Assembly: GCF_016612535.1 (NCBI RefSeq)
Contig: NZ_JAENXS010000001.1
Span: forward strand, 1,885,501-1,949,500
Origin: Bradyrhizobium diazoefficiens
Lineage (GTDB): Bacteria > Pseudomonadota > Alphaproteobacteria > Rhizobiales > Xanthobacteraceae
Length of the DNA stretch: 64,000 bases
Reading direction: 5' to 3'
Shown: positions 47,190-56,641 of the stretch, piece after piece
Layout: each line of letters begins with the position of its first letter
How positions within the stretch are numbered: the stretch's first letter is position 1
Position numbers and translations under genes: made by a program
Notes under the pieces: generated by a model
The model's database searches: none
The model's input: the letters and a program-made list of their open reading frames with translations, nothing else
What the model was told of the DNA's origin: nothing

Positions 47190-47225
47190 GGTAAGAGGCC
47201 GACCATTTCCACGGGTAAGACGAGC

Positions 47226-48101
47226 GTGATCCACACCAAGGTCCGATGCCGCGAGATCACCGAAGTCGACGTCGATGCGGTCGCGGACCTGCTGACGCGC
47301 GGCTTCGTCGGCCGCTCGCGCAACTACTGGATCCAAGGGCTGCGCCGACAGGCCTTCCGGCCAGTGCCGGAAGGCTATCCGCGCTTCGGCTACATGCTCG
47401 ACAATGACGGCGTGCCGGTCGGCGTGCTGCTGCTGATCTACACCACGCGCAAGGATGGCGAGGAAACCGCCATCCACTGCAACCTGTCGAGCTGGTATGT
47501 CGAGCCGGCCTACCGCAACTATGCCCCGCTGCTGACCAAGATCGCACAGCGTCACAAGCACGTAACCTATCTCAACATCAGCCCGGCGGTGTGGACCTGG
47601 CCGATCATCGAGACGCAGGGCTTTCGCGCCTATTGCCGCGGACTGTTCTTCTCGGTACCGGCGCTGTCGCGCGCCCCACGCTGGAGCAAGATCGAGGTCA
47701 TCTCCCCGCACGCCAAGCAGGTCCAGGGCCTGTCCGAGGCCGAGACCGAGCTGCTGACGCGGCATGCGCGCTACAATTGTCTCAGCCTAGTCTGCCGCAC
47801 GCCGAAGGGCACCTTCCCCTTCATCCTGCAACCGGTGCGCATCCGTCGCGGTTTCATCGCACCGCCAGCGATGCAGCTGATCTACTGCCGCAGCGCCGCT
47901 GAATATGCCGCCAGCGCCGGTCGCATCGGCCGCCTGCTGCTGCGGCTCGGCAAGATTTCCGTGATCGTCGATTCCAACGAGCCCATTCCCGGCCTCGTCG
48001 GTATTTATACCGAGCGACGCGGCCGCAAATATTTCAAGGGCCCGCACCGGCCGCGGCTGGCCGATCTCACGGATACCGAGCTCGTACTGTACGGTCCGTA
48101 A
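47226..48101 (+). CDS. GNAT-like acyltransferase of the aminoacyl-carrier locus
   Basis: A 291-residue protein, GTG start, 36 bases after the ligase gene. The N-terminal half (residues about 5-140) has the look of a GNAT fold (REITEVDVDAVADLLTRGF at the start, LSSWYVEPAYRNYAPLL where the acetyl-CoA-binding helix would lie). The C-terminal half may be a second, degenerate copy. No activity is known to me. As last gene of the cluster it is a candidate for transferring the aminoacyl or modified aminoacyl group from the carrier to an acceptor. Confidence 0.8.
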   Translation: MIHTKVRCREITEVDVDAVADLLTRGFVGRSRNYWIQGLRRQAFRPVPEGYPRFGYMLDNDGVPVGVLLLIYTTRKDGEETAIHCNLSSWYVEPAYRNYAPLLTKIAQRHKHVTYLNISPAVWTWPIIETQGFRAYCRGLFFSVPALSRAPRWSKIEVISPHAKQVQGLSEAETELLTRHARYNCLSLVCRTPKGTFPFILQPVRIRRGFIAPPAMQLIYCRSAAEYAASAGRIGRLLLRLGKISVIVDSNEPIPGLVGIYTERRGRKYFKGPHRPRLADLTDTELVLYGP

Positions 48102-48127
48102 TAGGGCAGTCCGGCAACATATTCACT

Positions 48128-48163
48128 GTGGTCCCGGCGGAGGCTTGCCTGGGCCGGGACGAC
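48128..48163. repeat. Degenerate REP-like palindrome, GTCGTCCCGGC family
   Basis: Arms GTGGTCCCGGC (48128-48138) and GCCGGGACGAC (48153-48163), with one mismatch and a longer loop. It is downstream of the GNAT-like gene and may act as its transcript end. Confidence 0.75.
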
Positions 48164-48308
48164 AGCGGGATTTCTTGCACCCTTCTCCGCATCGTCAGTC
48201 ACTCTCCGTAAACTACGGCGCTTAAGGGAATTTTCCCGCCTCTTCGCTACGCTCAGTGGCTGAATTACGTTGTGTTAAGTCCATTGCCGCCGAGATCCCG
48301 CAGACCCC

Positions 48309-51176
48309 ATGATTTCGACCCGCGACAACGAGCTGGGTGTACGCCGCGAACAAGGCCAGGACGGCCTGCTCGCGCTAAGCCAGCTTGCGCTCGACGGCAT
48401 CGAGCAGGGCGTCTGCGTCTATGACGCCGACAACAGAATCGTGCTGGTCAACCGCCGGTATATCGAGCTTTTCGACATGTCGGCCGACATCGTCCGGCTC
48501 GGAACGCGCTACCGCGACGTACTCGCCCACAGCGTCGCACGCGGCAATATTCCGGCAAGTGAGCTCGACGCACTCTACGCTGCGCGGATCGCATTGATCG
48601 CAGCCGGCAAGCCGTTTCGCACAAGGCAGACCCTCGCGAGCGGCCTCGTCATAACGCTTGAGCTGAAACCGCTTCCCGACGGCGGCTGGATGACGATCTG
48701 CGACGATGTCAGCCGCCTCGCCCGGCTCGAGGTCGAGTTGCAACTGCAGACCGAGCGCAGCCAGCACGCGCTCGCCCACATGTCGCACGGCCTCATCATG
48801 TATGACGCCGACGGCCGCGTCGTCGTCTGCAACGAGCGGTTCCTGCAATTCTACGACCTCGACCCCGGAATCGTGAAACCGGGCGTCCCGCACGGCACGG
48901 CTATCGAGCACTGGCTGTCGCGCGGCAACAGGGCTGAGATGTCCGGCGACGAGTTCCTGGATGCGCGAATGAACGACGTCCGCATCAGGAGCACGAAAGC
49001 CGTGCTCGTGACACGCCATGACGGCCGAAAGGTGCAGGCGGTGTCCCGGTTCATGCCCGACGGCGGCTGGGTCACGGTGCACGAGGACGTCACCGAGCGG
49101 CTGCAATATGAGGAGACGCTGAAGCAGCAGAATCTCATGCTGGATGCCGCGCTGGAGAACATGGCGCACGGGCTCGCCTTCTACGACAGCGACATGCGGC
49201 TTCGGGTTTGCAACAACACCTACCGGCAAATCTATCTGTTGTCGGAAGAGGAGACGCGCCCAGGCACGCATCTCTCCGAGCTGATCCAGCGGTCGATGGC
49301 GAACGGCGCTTTCGCGACCGAGTACAGCCCGCAGCAGGTCCTGGAAGCCGCCCGCGAACAGATCGCGCGCCGCGACTCCTCGCCGATGCGCCGGCGTATG
49401 TCGAACGACACGATCATCTCGGTCCGCTACTGCGCGTTGCCCGAAGGGGGCTTCGTCGCCACCTATGAGGACATCACCGAGCGCGAGCACGCGGTCGAGG
49501 AGCTGAGCGAGCAGTATCGCCGCTTCGACGCGGCGCTGAACAACATGAGCCAGGGCCTGTGCATGCTCGATTCGAGCTTGCACGTGATCGTCTGCAACCG
49601 CCGCTACATCGAGATGTACGGACTGTCGCCCGACATCGTGAAGCCGGGCGTCTCGATGCGCGAGATCATGGAGCATAGCTGCGAGCTCGGCATCCATCCG
49701 AACACCACGGCTGCGCGGCTCTATGCAGACTATGTCGAGCGGCTGCGCGAGGGTGAGCACACGCTGCACCGCCATCTGAGCGACGGCCGCATCATCAAGC
49801 TCAACCACAAGCGGATGGAGCATGGCGGCTGGGTCGTCACCTACGAGGACGTCACCGAGCGTCACAAGGCCCAGGCCCGGGTGGCGCACATGGCGCAGCA
49901 CGATTCGCTGACCGACCTGCCCAACCGCACGCTATTCCGCGAAAAGATGGGCGAGGGTTTGAACCAGGTCGCGATCGCCGGCGGCGCCATGGCCGTGCTG
50001 TGCTTTGACCTCGACAATTTCAAGACCGTCAACGACCGACTCGGCCACGCCGCCGGCGACCGGTTGCTGCGCTGGGTCGCGACGCGGCTGAAGGAGAATG
50101 TCGGCGAACACGACACCGTCGCCCGCCTCGGCGGCGACGAGTTCGCCGTGCTCCAGCGCGGACCGCAGCCGCAATCGGCGGAGCGGCTCGCTCGACGGCT
50201 GGTCGAGATCATCGGCCACCCGCCGCCGCTGGAAAGCCAGTCGATCCATGTCGGCGTCTCCGTCGGCATTGCGATCGCGCCCGACCACGGGCTCGACGCT
50301 GACGAGTTGATGAAATGCGCGGACCTTGCGCTCTACCAGGCCAAGGCCAAGGGGCGCGGCGCCTATCAGCTGTTCGAGCCCGAGATGGAAGAAGAGGCGC
50401 GCAGCCGGCACGCGCTGGAGCACGATCTGCGCGGCGCGCTGGAGGCGAGCGAATTCCATCTGGTGTTCCAGCCGCAGGTGCGGCTCGACACCACCGAGCT
50501 GACCGGCTTCGAGGCGCTGCTGCGCTGGAAGCATCCGTCGCGCGGCTTCGTCTCGCCGGCCGAATTCATTCCGATCGCCGAGGAGAACGGGCTGATCGTT
50601 CCGATCGGCGAATGGGTGTTGCGCACGGCCTGCGCGACGGCAGCGTCTTGGCCGGATGTCACGGTCGCCGTCAATTTGTCGCCCGTGCAATTCCGCTCGC
50701 GCGGGCTGGTGGCGATGGTCACGAGCGCGCTCGCGGAAGCTGGCCTGCCCCCGCAGCGGCTCGAGCTCGAGGTCACCGAGACGGCCTTGCTCGATGACAG
50801 CGAAGCCACGATCGGGATCCTGCACCAGCTTCGTTCGCTCGGCATACGCGTCAGCCTGGACGATTTCGGCGTCGGCTATTCCTCGCTGAGCTATCTGCGC
50901 AAATTTCCGTTCGATCGCATCAAGATCGACCGCTCTTTCGTCGGCACGCTCGGCGAAAGCCCGGAGAGCGTGGCGATCGTCCGCACCATCGCAAGCCTCG
51001 GCTCCGTGCTCGGCGTCGAGACCACGGCGGAGGGCGTGGAGACGATCGAGCAGCTCGATTTCGTGCGTGCATGCGGCTGCACCGCGGTGCAGGGCTATTA
51101 TTTCGGCAAGCCGTGCCCGGCGGCAGAGGTCGGACGCACCATCGAGACGCTGAACGCGGTCCGCCGGGTGGCGTGA
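48309..51176 (+). CDS. Four-PAS GGDEF-EAL cyclic-di-GMP protein
   Basis: A 955-residue cytosolic signalling protein. Four similar PAS-type segments follow each other (starting near residues 24, 150, 280 and 405), each opening with a version of L-x-x-M-x-x-G-L-x-x-Y/L-D. GGDEF motif is intact at 608-612 and the EAL motif intact at 735-737 (FEALLRW), with VEVTETALL, DDFGVGYSSL and KIDRSFV completing the phosphodiesterase set. It has no membrane segment. It could both make and degrade c-di-GMP depending on the PAS signals. It is convergent with a second GGDEF/EAL gene. Confidence 0.95.
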   Translation: MISTRDNELGVRREQGQDGLLALSQLALDGIEQGVCVYDADNRIVLVNRRYIELFDMSADIVRLGTRYRDVLAHSVARGNIPASELDALYAARIALIAAGKPFRTRQTLASGLVITLELKPLPDGGWMTICDDVSRLARLEVELQLQTERSQHALAHMSHGLIMYDADGRVVVCNERFLQFYDLDPGIVKPGVPHGTAIEHWLSRGNRAEMSGDEFLDARMNDVRIRSTKAVLVTRHDGRKVQAVSRFMPDGGWVTVHEDVTERLQYEETLKQQNLMLDAALENMAHGLAFYDSDMRLRVCNNTYRQIYLLSEEETRPGTHLSELIQRSMANGAFATEYSPQQVLEAAREQIARRDSSPMRRRMSNDTIISVRYCALPEGGFVATYEDITEREHAVEELSEQYRRFDAALNNMSQGLCMLDSSLHVIVCNRRYIEMYGLSPDIVKPGVSMREIMEHSCELGIHPNTTAARLYADYVERLREGEHTLHRHLSDGRIIKLNHKRMEHGGWVVTYEDVTERHKAQARVAHMAQHDSLTDLPNRTLFREKMGEGLNQVAIAGGAMAVLCFDLDNFKTVNDRLGHAAGDRLLRWVATRLKENVGEHDTVARLGGDEFAVLQRGPQPQSAERLARRLVEIIGHPPPLESQSIHVGVSVGIAIAPDHGLDADELMKCADLALYQAKAKGRGAYQLFEPEMEEEARSRHALEHDLRGALEASEFHLVFQPQVRLDTTELTGFEALLRWKHPSRGFVSPAEFIPIAEENGLIVPIGEWVLRTACATAASWPDVTVAVNLSPVQFRSRGLVAMVTSALAEAGLPPQRLELEVTETALLDDSEATIGILHQLRSLGIRVSLDDFGVGYSSLSYLRKFPFDRIKIDRSFVGTLGESPESVAIVRTIASLGSVLGVETTAEGVETIEQLDFVRACGCTAVQGYYFGKPCPAAEVGRTIETLNAVRRVA

Positions 51177-51281
51177 GTTCCTGAAAACAACCCCATGCAC
51201 AGTAGAACGGCGTTGATTTCAAAGAGGAAATTACGGCGTTTGCAACGCTCCGCGTCCCCTGCGCTCGGCGACGCCGAAGCG

Positions 51282-53018
51282 TTACCCCGCCGCCGGCAGC
51301 GCGCTGTCCGGCGGCGCGCCCCACGGCCGCTCGCCTGACGCCAGTCCGATCAACCTGCCCTGGATGTAGTCGCAACCCCAATCGCGCAGCATGTTGGCGG
51401 CTTCCTCGTCCTGCACCCATTCGGCGACGGTCTTGATGTCGAGGCGGCGGGCGAGATCGATCAGGGTCTGCACGAAGGCACGGTCGTCGGCGGAATGGGT
51501 GATGTTCTGCACAAAGGCGCCATCGATCTTCACGATGTCCACGCCGAGCTTGCGCAAGTTTCGGAACGAGGTGTAGCCAGCGCCGAAATCGTCGATGGCG
51601 ATACGGCTGCCGAAATTCTTCAGCCGCGTGACGAAGCCGCGGACGTCGTCGATGTCCTGGATCGCGACCGTCTCGGTAATCTCGACGATCAGCCGCTCGG
51701 CGACGCCGGGATGGGCGCGCATCAGCGATTCGATTCCCGCCCACCAGTCGGGGTCCATCGTCGTGTCCGGCGAGATGTTGAGGCTGAGGCGGATGTCGGG
51801 CGCGGCCGCGAGTTCGGCGACCACGAGCTCGAGCACGCGGTGATCGACGAGACGGATGAGGCCAAGCCGCTCGGCGACCGGCACGATGTCGGGCGCGAGC
51901 AGCACTTGGCCGTCGCCCTGATCCATCCGCACCAGGCATTCGTGGAAGGCGCCCTCGCGCGTCGCGGCCGCCACCACCGGCTCGTAAGCGAGCTTGATGC
52001 GGCGCTCGTTCAGCGCGGTGACGATCTCATCGGTGACACGGATGTTGACGCGGCGCTGCGCGTCGCGCTCGGCGTTCGGACGCCAGGTGGCGAACGAGCC
52101 GACGCGACGGCGTTTTGCAGCATCCAGCGTCTCGTGGGCGCGGTTGATCGCCTCATCGGTATTGCGGGCATAGCGCGGCAGGCTGACCGCGCCGATCGAG
52201 ACCGTGACCGAGACCGGGCCGGATTTGGTCGGCACCACCTCGTCGCGGATGCCGGTGAGAAAGCGCTCGGCGGCGACGTTCATGTCGTCGACGGTGCAGT
52301 TCTTCAGGATCAGGCCAAACTTGTTGCCGGAGAAACGGCCGAGAACGTCACCGCCGCGTAAGCGCGCGCGAATGCGCCTGGCGACGTCGAGGATCACGGC
52401 ATCGGCGACGTCGAAGCCGAAGGCGTCGTTGACGCGGGCAAGATGATCGATCCCGACCAGCATGAAGGCGGCGGTCGAGCGGAAGCGCGTTGTCTCCTCG
52501 ATCGCTTCCGCCAGCGCCGCGATCAGATGCGAGCGGTTGAGCTCACCGGTGAGCGGATCGAGCCGGGCAAGCTTGGTCAGCTCCTCGTCGCGGGCGTGCC
52601 GCTCATTGTTGATGCGGACTGAGCCGATCGCGCGCACCGGGCGACCGTCGGCGCCGGCGAACCAGCGGCCGGTCTCCTCGATCCAGACCACAGGGTCGGA
52701 CGCGCTCATGCGCACGCCATATTCAACCCGGTAGGGCGTGCCGTCGGCGCCGTGCACGGCGGACGTCTGCGCCAGCGCGGCGCTCCGCAGCGTTTGCGCG
52801 GGCTCGATCAGCTTGGCGAACTCCGCACCGGTCGCGAGCCGCTCGGCGGGAATGCCAGGGAAGATGGCGCCGGCCTGCTCGCCCCAGACGATGACGTCGC
52901 TGGCGATATCCCAGACGAACACGGCTTGGCCAAGGGCGGCCAGGATCTCGGAGGCTTGCGGCAATGCAGGGGTCAAAAGCGCCTCGTTTCGGGACAGCGG
53001 GGAGTCCTGAGCCGGCAC
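51282..53018 (-). CDS. Degenerate GGDEF-EAL protein with PAS-like N-terminus
   Basis: A 578-residue protein beginning at GTG, no clear ribosome site. A PAS-like domain (about residues 22-140) is followed by a GGDEF domain whose signature is SGNKF at 230-234, so cyclase activity is not expected. An EAL domain follows whose signature is ECL at 360-362. Other phosphodiesterase residues look kept: ITETVA, DDFGAGYTSF, KIDGAFV and VAEWVQ. It could be an active phosphodiesterase with a GTP-binding regulatory GGDEF, or a c-di-GMP binding effector. Confidence 0.92.
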   Translation of the reverse strand: MPAQDSPLSRNEALLTPALPQASEILAALGQAVFVWDIASDVIVWGEQAGAIFPGIPAERLATGAEFAKLIEPAQTLRSAALAQTSAVHGADGTPYRVEYGVRMSASDPVVWIEETGRWFAGADGRPVRAIGSVRINNERHARDEELTKLARLDPLTGELNRSHLIAALAEAIEETTRFRSTAAFMLVGIDHLARVNDAFGFDVADAVILDVARRIRARLRGGDVLGRFSGNKFGLILKNCTVDDMNVAAERFLTGIRDEVVPTKSGPVSVTVSIGAVSLPRYARNTDEAINRAHETLDAAKRRRVGSFATWRPNAERDAQRRVNIRVTDEIVTALNERRIKLAYEPVVAAATREGAFHECLVRMDQGDGQVLLAPDIVPVAERLGLIRLVDHRVLELVVAELAAAPDIRLSLNISPDTTMDPDWWAGIESLMRAHPGVAERLIVEITETVAIQDIDDVRGFVTRLKNFGSRIAIDDFGAGYTSFRNLRKLGVDIVKIDGAFVQNITHSADDRAFVQTLIDLARRLDIKTVAEWVQDEEAANMLRDWGCDYIQGRLIGLASGERPWGAPPDSALPAAG

Positions 53019-53134
53019 AGGATAGGGCCAGATTCGCCCCCGACCCTAGGCAAAGTTGATAAACAATTTGGAAACCACGTTCCGAAACCGTCTGGGAACC
53101 AAACCGGCCCGTCCGGCATAGGCCTTGCGAGTAC

Positions 53135-53458
53135 ATGACACGCACCGGCGCCAGCGTCCTGAAACGCGACAATTCCGCCGGGTCAACGGTGATTGCGATG
53201 TTGGGTACTGATCGATCGGACGAGGCGGAAACCGGTACAGGCACGGCGCTGGTACCGCTGACCCCGGTTTTGCAGTGGGTTCGCAAGATGCCGCTGACGC
53301 GCCCGGATCCGAGCTTCGTCACCCAGTTGATCGCCAATGCCGAGCACCTGCCGCAGGCAACCCGGCTGCGCCGCGGCTCGTCCGAAGACGCGCAAATGGC
53401 CTATGGCGGCAAGCGCCCGCTTCCCAGCGTCAGCTCACGCACCCGGCAAGTGGCGTAA
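53135..53458 (+). CDS. Small conserved-looking hypothetical protein
   Basis: A 107-residue protein without recognised domain. The central part (PLTRPDPSFVTQLIANAEHLPQ) and the C-terminal half look like a small soluble family I recall from Bradyrhizobium genomes, usually ending in a basic segment. It is divergent from the degenerate GGDEF/EAL gene. The start has only a weak ribosome site, so the N-terminus is uncertain. Function unknown. Confidence 0.6.
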   Translation: MTRTGASVLKRDNSAGSTVIAMLGTDRSDEAETGTGTALVPLTPVLQWVRKMPLTRPDPSFVTQLIANAEHLPQATRLRRGSSEDAQMAYGGKRPLPSVSSRTRQVA

Positions 53459-53476
53459 CGCCGATCAGCGCGGCTG

Positions 53477-53625
53477 CCTCACCTCGCCCCGCTTGCGGGG
53501 AGAGGTCGGAATTCAAGCGCAGCTTGAATTCCGGGTGAGGGGGACTCTCCGCGAGTCCAACTCTCACCACCCCCCTGGAGACTCCCCCTCACCCCAACCC
53601 TCTCCCCGCAAGCAGGGCGAGGGAG
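53477..53625. repeat. Composite palindromic repeat, CTCTCCCCG family
   Basis: Contains CCCCGCTTGCGGGG (53487-53500), a hairpin GAATTCAAGC...GCTTGAATTC (53509-53531) and a second CTCACCCC...CTCTCCCCGC block near 53588-53615. It is related to the repeats at 9761-9844 and 56581. It fills the gap between convergent genes. Confidence 0.8.
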
Positions 53626-53646
53626 CGCACCGGCGTCGCGGCAAGA

Positions 53647-54288
53647 TCAGCGCGGCTCTTCGGGCGAGGACGGCGTGCCGCTGCCCGGCTGCAAATGCGG
53701 CGAGGGAATTTCCGGCGACGGCGCAATGCCCGGCTTCGGCGCGGGATGATCCAACAAAACGGATTCGGCAACCGATTGCGCCGAGGGCGCGGGCGGCGGT
53801 TCAGGCTGCGGTGCGGACACGGGATCGAGCTTCGGTTCGAACGTGGTTGCCGGTGGCGGCGCTTCGGCCTGGCGCTTCGCCTTGCGCGGCACCGCCACGG
53901 TCTCGGCGGCGACGTAGGCGATGCGGCGGCGCGCGCGTTGAGCGATGCCACCGAGGAAATCGGCCATCGCCAGCAGCACCAGCAGGAAATAGGTCGAGTT
54001 GCCGAATTTGGGCCACATCACGAATTCGGCCGCGGCCGCGCCGAAGATGATCAGCGACAGCAGATGGTCCATCAGGAATTTTGCGCCGGGCCGCGCGCCC
54101 TTGACCACTTCGAGCAGCAGCAGCAACACGCCGAGCGCAAGCAGCAGATCGGCAAGCGTGACCGGCCAGGTCTCGCCCGTGATCATCGGTACCTTGAACA
54201 GCACGTCCGAGAAGGACACGCTGGGCATCAGGAAGGCGATGATGTTGTAGACAGCGAGCGGAATCAGAAGCAGCGGGAAACCGACCAT
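53647..54288 (-). CDS. Hypothetical inner-membrane protein with proline-rich tail
   Basis: A 213-residue protein. ATG 54288 is preferred over an upstream one because it begins directly with the first helix and AAGG lies upstream. Four membrane segments (residues about 3-22, 48-62, 72-90 and 98-115) are followed by a basic stretch and an 85-residue tail rich in Pro, Ala and Glu, probably disordered. It lies downstream of rpmF on the same strand. Function unknown. Confidence 0.8.
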   Translation of the reverse strand: MVGFPLLLIPLAVYNIIAFLMPSVSFSDVLFKVPMITGETWPVTLADLLLALGVLLLLLEVVKGARPGAKFLMDHLLSLIIFGAAAAEFVMWPKFGNSTYFLLVLLAMADFLGGIAQRARRRIAYVAAETVAVPRKAKRQAEAPPPATTFEPKLDPVSAPQPEPPPAPSAQSVAESVLLDHPAPKPGIAPSPEIPSPHLQPGSGTPSSPEEPR

Positions 54289-54446
54289 CGGCAAAGCGCC
54301 TTCTCGATCAAGATGTCCGGGCAAGACAACGCAACGGCGAAGCATTCGCTCCGCCGCCATCACCGTCATATCTCATGGATTGGCCGAAATCAGGCAGGTC
54401 ACGTCATCCTGATTGAGGATAATCCTGCCTGAGAAGAAGTCCTGTC

Positions 54447-54629
54447 TCAGGACTCTTTCTTCTTCAGGACCTGACGGCCCTTGTACATGCCGGTCTTGAG
54501 GTCGAGATGATGCGGACGACGGAGCTCGCCGGAGTCCTTGTCTTCGACGTAGGTCGGCTTCTTGATGGCATCTGCCGAGCGGCGCATGCCACGGCGCGAC
54601 GGCGAGGTTTTTCTTCTCGGAACGGCCAT
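54447..54629 (-). CDS. rpmF: 50S ribosomal protein L32
   Basis: A 60-residue basic protein beginning [18 protein letters not shown], the standard L32 N-terminus, and containing ELRRPHHLD. This form lacks the zinc-binding cysteines of some bacterial L32 proteins. It is part of the large ribosomal subunit. It stands between the mtgA gene and the membrane-protein gene on the same strand. Confidence 0.97.
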   Translation of the reverse strand: MAVPRRKTSPSRRGMRRSADAIKKPTYVEDKDSGELRRPHHLDLKTGMYKGRQVLKKKES

Positions 54630-54796
54630 TTCAATATCCTCTAGGGATTGGTGTTTCGGGGCATCGTCCGCGAGGGACGGCTCAGCACCCGCAATAGGAG
54701 GCGAGCTGAATGCCGATCAAGGCCGGGCTTATAGAGGAAGGCTGGCCGCAAAGCTAGGGTTTTGGACCGGAAAAAGCGTTCGAAACGGGCTCAAAA

Positions 54797-55471
54797 TCAG
54801 CGATTTTCCTGCCAGCAGGTCCGAAGCCAGGAAGCCTGCGCCCGCGCCACATAGGTCCCGGCCAGCCGCCGGACACCCGGCCCGGGGGCCTTGGCGCTGC
54901 GTTTGACTGGATTCGGCAGGATTGAGGCCAAAAGGGCCGCCTCCCGGGGGGAGAGGTTTGCGGCCGATTTGCCAAAGGCATAGGCGCTGCCCGTCTCCAC
55001 CCCGAACTGGCCTTGGGGGCCGAGCTCGGCGATGTTGAGGTAAATTTCCAGGATCCGGTGCTTGGGCAGGACGAAATCGATCCATAGCGCCAGCGGAAAC
55101 TCCAGCGCCTTGCGGACGAAATCCCGCCCCTGCCAGAGGAACAGGTTCTTGGCCACCTGCTGGGTGATGGTGGAGGCGCCGCGGAACGGCGTACCGTCCT
55201 CCTTGGCGTCGTCGATCGCCTCGCGCAGCGCGCCCCAGTCGATACCGTGATGCTTGCAAAAATGGGCGTCCTCGGCCGCCACGACCGAGCGCGGCAAATA
55301 GGGCGACATCGCTGCGAGATCGATCCATTCCCGATGCATCGGCGCGCCCGTCAGCGAGCGCCAGGCCATCAGCGTCGAAACCGGATGACCGGTGCGGTAG
55401 AACGGCGCGGCCGCATAGGGCGCGAGAGCTACGACCGCGAGCGCCACCAGCAGGATTTTGACGATGCGCAA
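54797..55471 (-). CDS. mtgA: Monofunctional peptidoglycan transglycosylase
   Basis: A 224-residue glycosyltransferase family 51 enzyme that polymerises lipid II glycan strands. TTG 55471 is used because AAAGG lies five bases upstream, the membrane anchor (residues 4-24) follows at once, and the length fits the family. The catalytic Glu67 is in [12 protein letters not shown], and [13 protein letters not shown] and [15 protein letters not shown] are the other GT51 motifs. A longer in-frame extension upstream has no ribosome site and no family similarity. Confidence 0.92.
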   Translation of the reverse strand: MRIVKILLVALAVVALAPYAAAPFYRTGHPVSTLMAWRSLTGAPMHREWIDLAAMSPYLPRSVVAAEDAHFCKHHGIDWGALREAIDDAKEDGTPFRGASTITQQVAKNLFLWQGRDFVRKALEFPLALWIDFVLPKHRILEIYLNIAELGPQGQFGVETGSAYAFGKSAANLSPREAALLASILPNPVKRSAKAPGPGVRRLAGTYVARAQASWLRTCWQENR

Positions 55472-55632
55472 ATCGACCTTTCCGGCGCAAAATGAAACGC
55501 GGTCCACGGGCACGGCATTAAGTCTGTGATAATTTGGGCCTTTTCCAGCACTTTTTGGGCCTTCCAAACGATTGACTGGGGCGGGCGCATAAAGGATTGT
55601 CCCGCCGAATTTTAGTTCTGGAGCCTTTCTTG

Positions 55633-56556
55633 ATGACCGGCACGTCCCCGTCCGATTTCGCCAAACGTCTGGACAAGACCGCTGATGACACCGAAGCCCT
55701 GCTCGGCCGCCTGCTGACCGACGACATCCTGCACGATGAAATTGCCCGCCCCAAGCGACTGATGGACGCAATGCGCTATTCGAGCCTGAACGGCGGCAAG
55801 CGTCTGCGGCCGTTCCTGGTGGTCGAGAGTGCAGCCGTGTTCGGCGTTCCCCGCGAAGCGGCGCTGCTTGTGGGCGCCGCGCTCGAATGCATCCACTGCT
55901 ACTCGCTGATCCATGACGACCTGCCGGCGATGGACAATTCGGACCTGCGCCGCGGCCGCCCCACCCTGCACAAGCAGACCGATGACGCCACCGCGATCCT
56001 CGCCGGCGACGGTCTTTTGACGATCGCCTTCGACATCATCACCCGCGACGAGATCCATCGCGACGCCCATGTCCGGCTCTTGCTGACGCGCGCGCTGGCG
56101 CGCTGCGCCGGCATCGGCGGCATGGTCGGCGGCCAGATCCTCGATCTCGCCGGCGAAGGCCGCTTTGGCGACCGCGAACCGGTCGATGTCGCGCGCATTC
56201 AGCAGATGAAGACCGGCGCGCTCTTGCGCTATGGCTGCATCGCCGGCGCGATCCTCGGCCAGGCGTCGCAAACGGAATATCAGGCGCTCGACGATTACGG
56301 CCGCGCGCTCGGCGAAGCCTTTCAGATCGCCGACGATCTGCTCGACGTCGAAGGCGATGCGGCAGCCCTCGGCAAGCCGGCCGGCGCCGATGCCGCACTC
56401 GGCAAGACCACCTTCGTCACCCAGCTCGGCATCGAAGGCGCCAAGCAGCGCGTGCGCGATCTGCTGGCGCGCGCCGACAGCGCCGTCTCGATCTTCGGCG
56501 ATCGCGCCGCCGTGCTGCAAGCCGCCGCGCGCTTCGTCGCCGAGCGGAAGAACTAA
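55633..56556 (+). CDS. ispA: Polyprenyl diphosphate synthase, farnesyl diphosphate synthase type
   Basis: A 307-residue trans-isoprenyl diphosphate synthase. The first aspartate-rich motif is DDLPAMD (95-101), the four-residue-spaced type of bacterial farnesyl and geranylgeranyl synthases, followed by RRGRPTLHK. The second is DDLLD at 234-238. GGKRLRP (54-60) binds the isopentenyl diphosphate. The usual product in this family position is farnesyl diphosphate for ubiquinone, hopanoid and undecaprenyl synthesis; chain length was not proved. dxs is not adjacent in this window. Confidence 0.9.
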   Translation: MTGTSPSDFAKRLDKTADDTEALLGRLLTDDILHDEIARPKRLMDAMRYSSLNGGKRLRPFLVVESAAVFGVPREAALLVGAALECIHCYSLIHDDLPAMDNSDLRRGRPTLHKQTDDATAILAGDGLLTIAFDIITRDEIHRDAHVRLLLTRALARCAGIGGMVGGQILDLAGEGRFGDREPVDVARIQQMKTGALLRYGCIAGAILGQASQTEYQALDDYGRALGEAFQIADDLLDVEGDAAALGKPAGADAALGKTTFVTQLGIEGAKQRVRDLLARADSAVSIFGDRAAVLQAAARFVAERKN

Positions 56557-56580
56557 GGAGACGGCACGATCTTCGCCTCT

Positions 56581-56594
56581 CCCCGCTTGCGGGG
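56581..56594. repeat. Short palindrome CCCCGCTTGCGGGG
   Basis: A perfect palindrome of the CTCTCCCCG family, between ispA and the DUF1345 gene, followed by another GC hairpin (GCCGCTGCGGC). Confidence 0.7.
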
Positions 56595-56641
56595 CGCCGC
56601 TGCGGCGACAACGACGGTTGACCGAGAGGGCTGGAGCCATC

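Noticed and set aside
55472..55771. An N-terminal extension of the mtgA product of 100 codons
   Set aside because: It has no resemblance to the family and overlaps the ispA 5' region; the TTG start gives the normal length and membrane anchor.
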